Below, piece after piece: positions 4,888 through 5,435 of a stretch of 5,435 nt of DNA. Under the pieces are notes generated by a model. That model had not been told where the DNA came from, did not search any database, and saw only the letters and a program-made list of their open reading frames with translations. Source of the DNA: JAQAZP01 sp965531145. GTDB lineage: Bacteria; Acidobacteriota; JAQAZP01. Where the stretch lies: the NCBI GenBank assembly GCA_965531145.1, contig CBESOE010000217.1, positions 1 through 5,435 on the forward strand, written 5' to 3'. A program made the translations under genes and the position numbers. Positions within the stretch are counted from its first letter, which is position 1. Each line of letters starts with the position of its first letter.

Positions 4888-5435
4888 ATGCCTCTCGATG
4901 ATGACCGATTTCATGACGAGTGCGGTGTCTTCGGGCTCTATGAGCATCCCGAAGCCGCCAACCTGACCTACCTCGGGCTCTATGCCCTGCAGCACCGTGG
5001 CCAGGAGAGCGCCGGGATCTGCACTTCCAACGGGCGGGAGCTCAAACTGGAACGGCGGATGGGACTGGTGGCCGAGGTCTTCAATGAAGAGAACCTGCAG
5101 GCGCTCAAGGGCCCCATGGCCATCGGCCATGTTCGCTACTCCACCGCGGGGTCGAGCATGGTGGGCAACGCCCAGCCGATCATGATCAGTTGCCACCGCG
5201 GGCAGATTGCCCTCTGTCACAATGGCAACCTGGTCAATGCCTTTCAGATTCGCGACGATCTGGAGAAACAGGGAGCCATCTTCATGTCCACCTCGGACAG
5301 CGAAGTGGTGCTGCATCTCATCGCCCGTTCGCGGGAGGAGACCATGGAGCGGGCCATCATCGACGCCCTGAGCCAGGTCGAGGGGGCCTACTCGCTGCTC
5401 TTCATGACCCGGGACAAGATGATCGCCGTCCGCGA
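4888..5435 (+). CDS. purF: Amidophosphoribosyltransferase (glutamine PRPP amidotransferase), N-terminal part
   Basis: Catalyses the committed first step of purine synthesis, PRPP + glutamine to 5-phosphoribosylamine. Only 182 codons of the glutaminase (Ntn-hydrolase) half lie in the window; the gene runs off the right edge, so the PRPP-binding half cannot be seen. Features are an 11-residue leader MPLDDDRFHDE before Cys12 in ECGVFG, LQHRGQESAG (34-43), GHVRYSTAG (80-88), CHNGNLVN (110-117) and STSDSEVVLHLI (134-145). Cys12 is the predicted N-terminal nucleophile. The preceding leader indicates the Bacillus-like precursor that must be processed to expose Cys, unlike the E. coli enzyme, where only Met is removed. 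Bacillus-like forms usually carry a 4Fe-4S cluster, whose cysteines would be beyond this window. The start is set by GGGAGGG at 4874-4880. Confidence 0.97.
   Translation, partial: MPLDDDRFHDECGVFGLYEHPEAANLTYLGLYALQHRGQESAGICTSNGRELKLERRMGLVAEVFNEENLQALKGPMAIGHVRYSTAGSSMVGNAQPIMISCHRGQIALCHNGNLVNAFQIRDDLEKQGAIFMSTSDSEVVLHLIARSREETMERAIIDALSQVEGAYSLLFMTRDKMIAVR

Overview
This window is a compact, all-plus-strand stretch of GC-rich bacterial DNA. Codons are strongly G/C-ending, most so in purQ and purL, and gaps between genes are short. From left to right it holds a glycine-rich protein tail (2-46), a 230-base gap with a very good sigma-70-type promoter and a foldable leader, dut (dUTPase), a YycJ/WalJ-type metallo-beta-lactamase-fold hydrolase, purS, purQ, purL, and the first 182 codons of purF.

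Organism. The three-part FGAM synthetase (PurS + PurQ + short PurL) followed by purF occurs in Firmicutes, Desulfobacterota/Desulfuromonadia, cyanobacteria and others, but not in the enteric type, which has one fused long PurL. With the high GC and strong GGAGG-type ribosome binding sites, a Desulfuromonas/Pelobacter/Geobacter-like deltaproteobacterium is my best guess. This is inference; nothing here proves it.

Layout and function. purS, purQ, purL and purF follow one another at spacings of 39, 2 and 64 bases. PurS-PurQ-PurL carry out the fourth step of IMP synthesis (FGAR + glutamine + ATP to FGAM), with PurQ releasing ammonia from glutamine, PurL using it, and PurS bridging the two. PurF carries out the first, committed step (PRPP + glutamine to phosphoribosylamine). 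dut and the hydrolase gene lie directly upstream on the same strand and abut or overlap each other, with only 47 bases to purS. No terminator is visible between them, so one transcript from the promoter at 110-138 could cover the window from dut onward. That would join dUTP clearance and a DNA-maintenance-type hydrolase to purine synthesis.

What is unusual. The proteins are ordinary and have their key residues. The points worth a second look are non-coding. The promoter upstream of dut has helically phased T-tracts. The roughly 135-base dut leader can fold into several helices, and two separate segments can pair with the dut start codon region. The hydrolase gene has no normal start codon where its ribosome binding site and homology predict one. 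A strong stem-loop lies between purL and purF without a terminator U-tract. I found no mobile element, CRISPR array, tRNA or rRNA, and no convincing new protein system.
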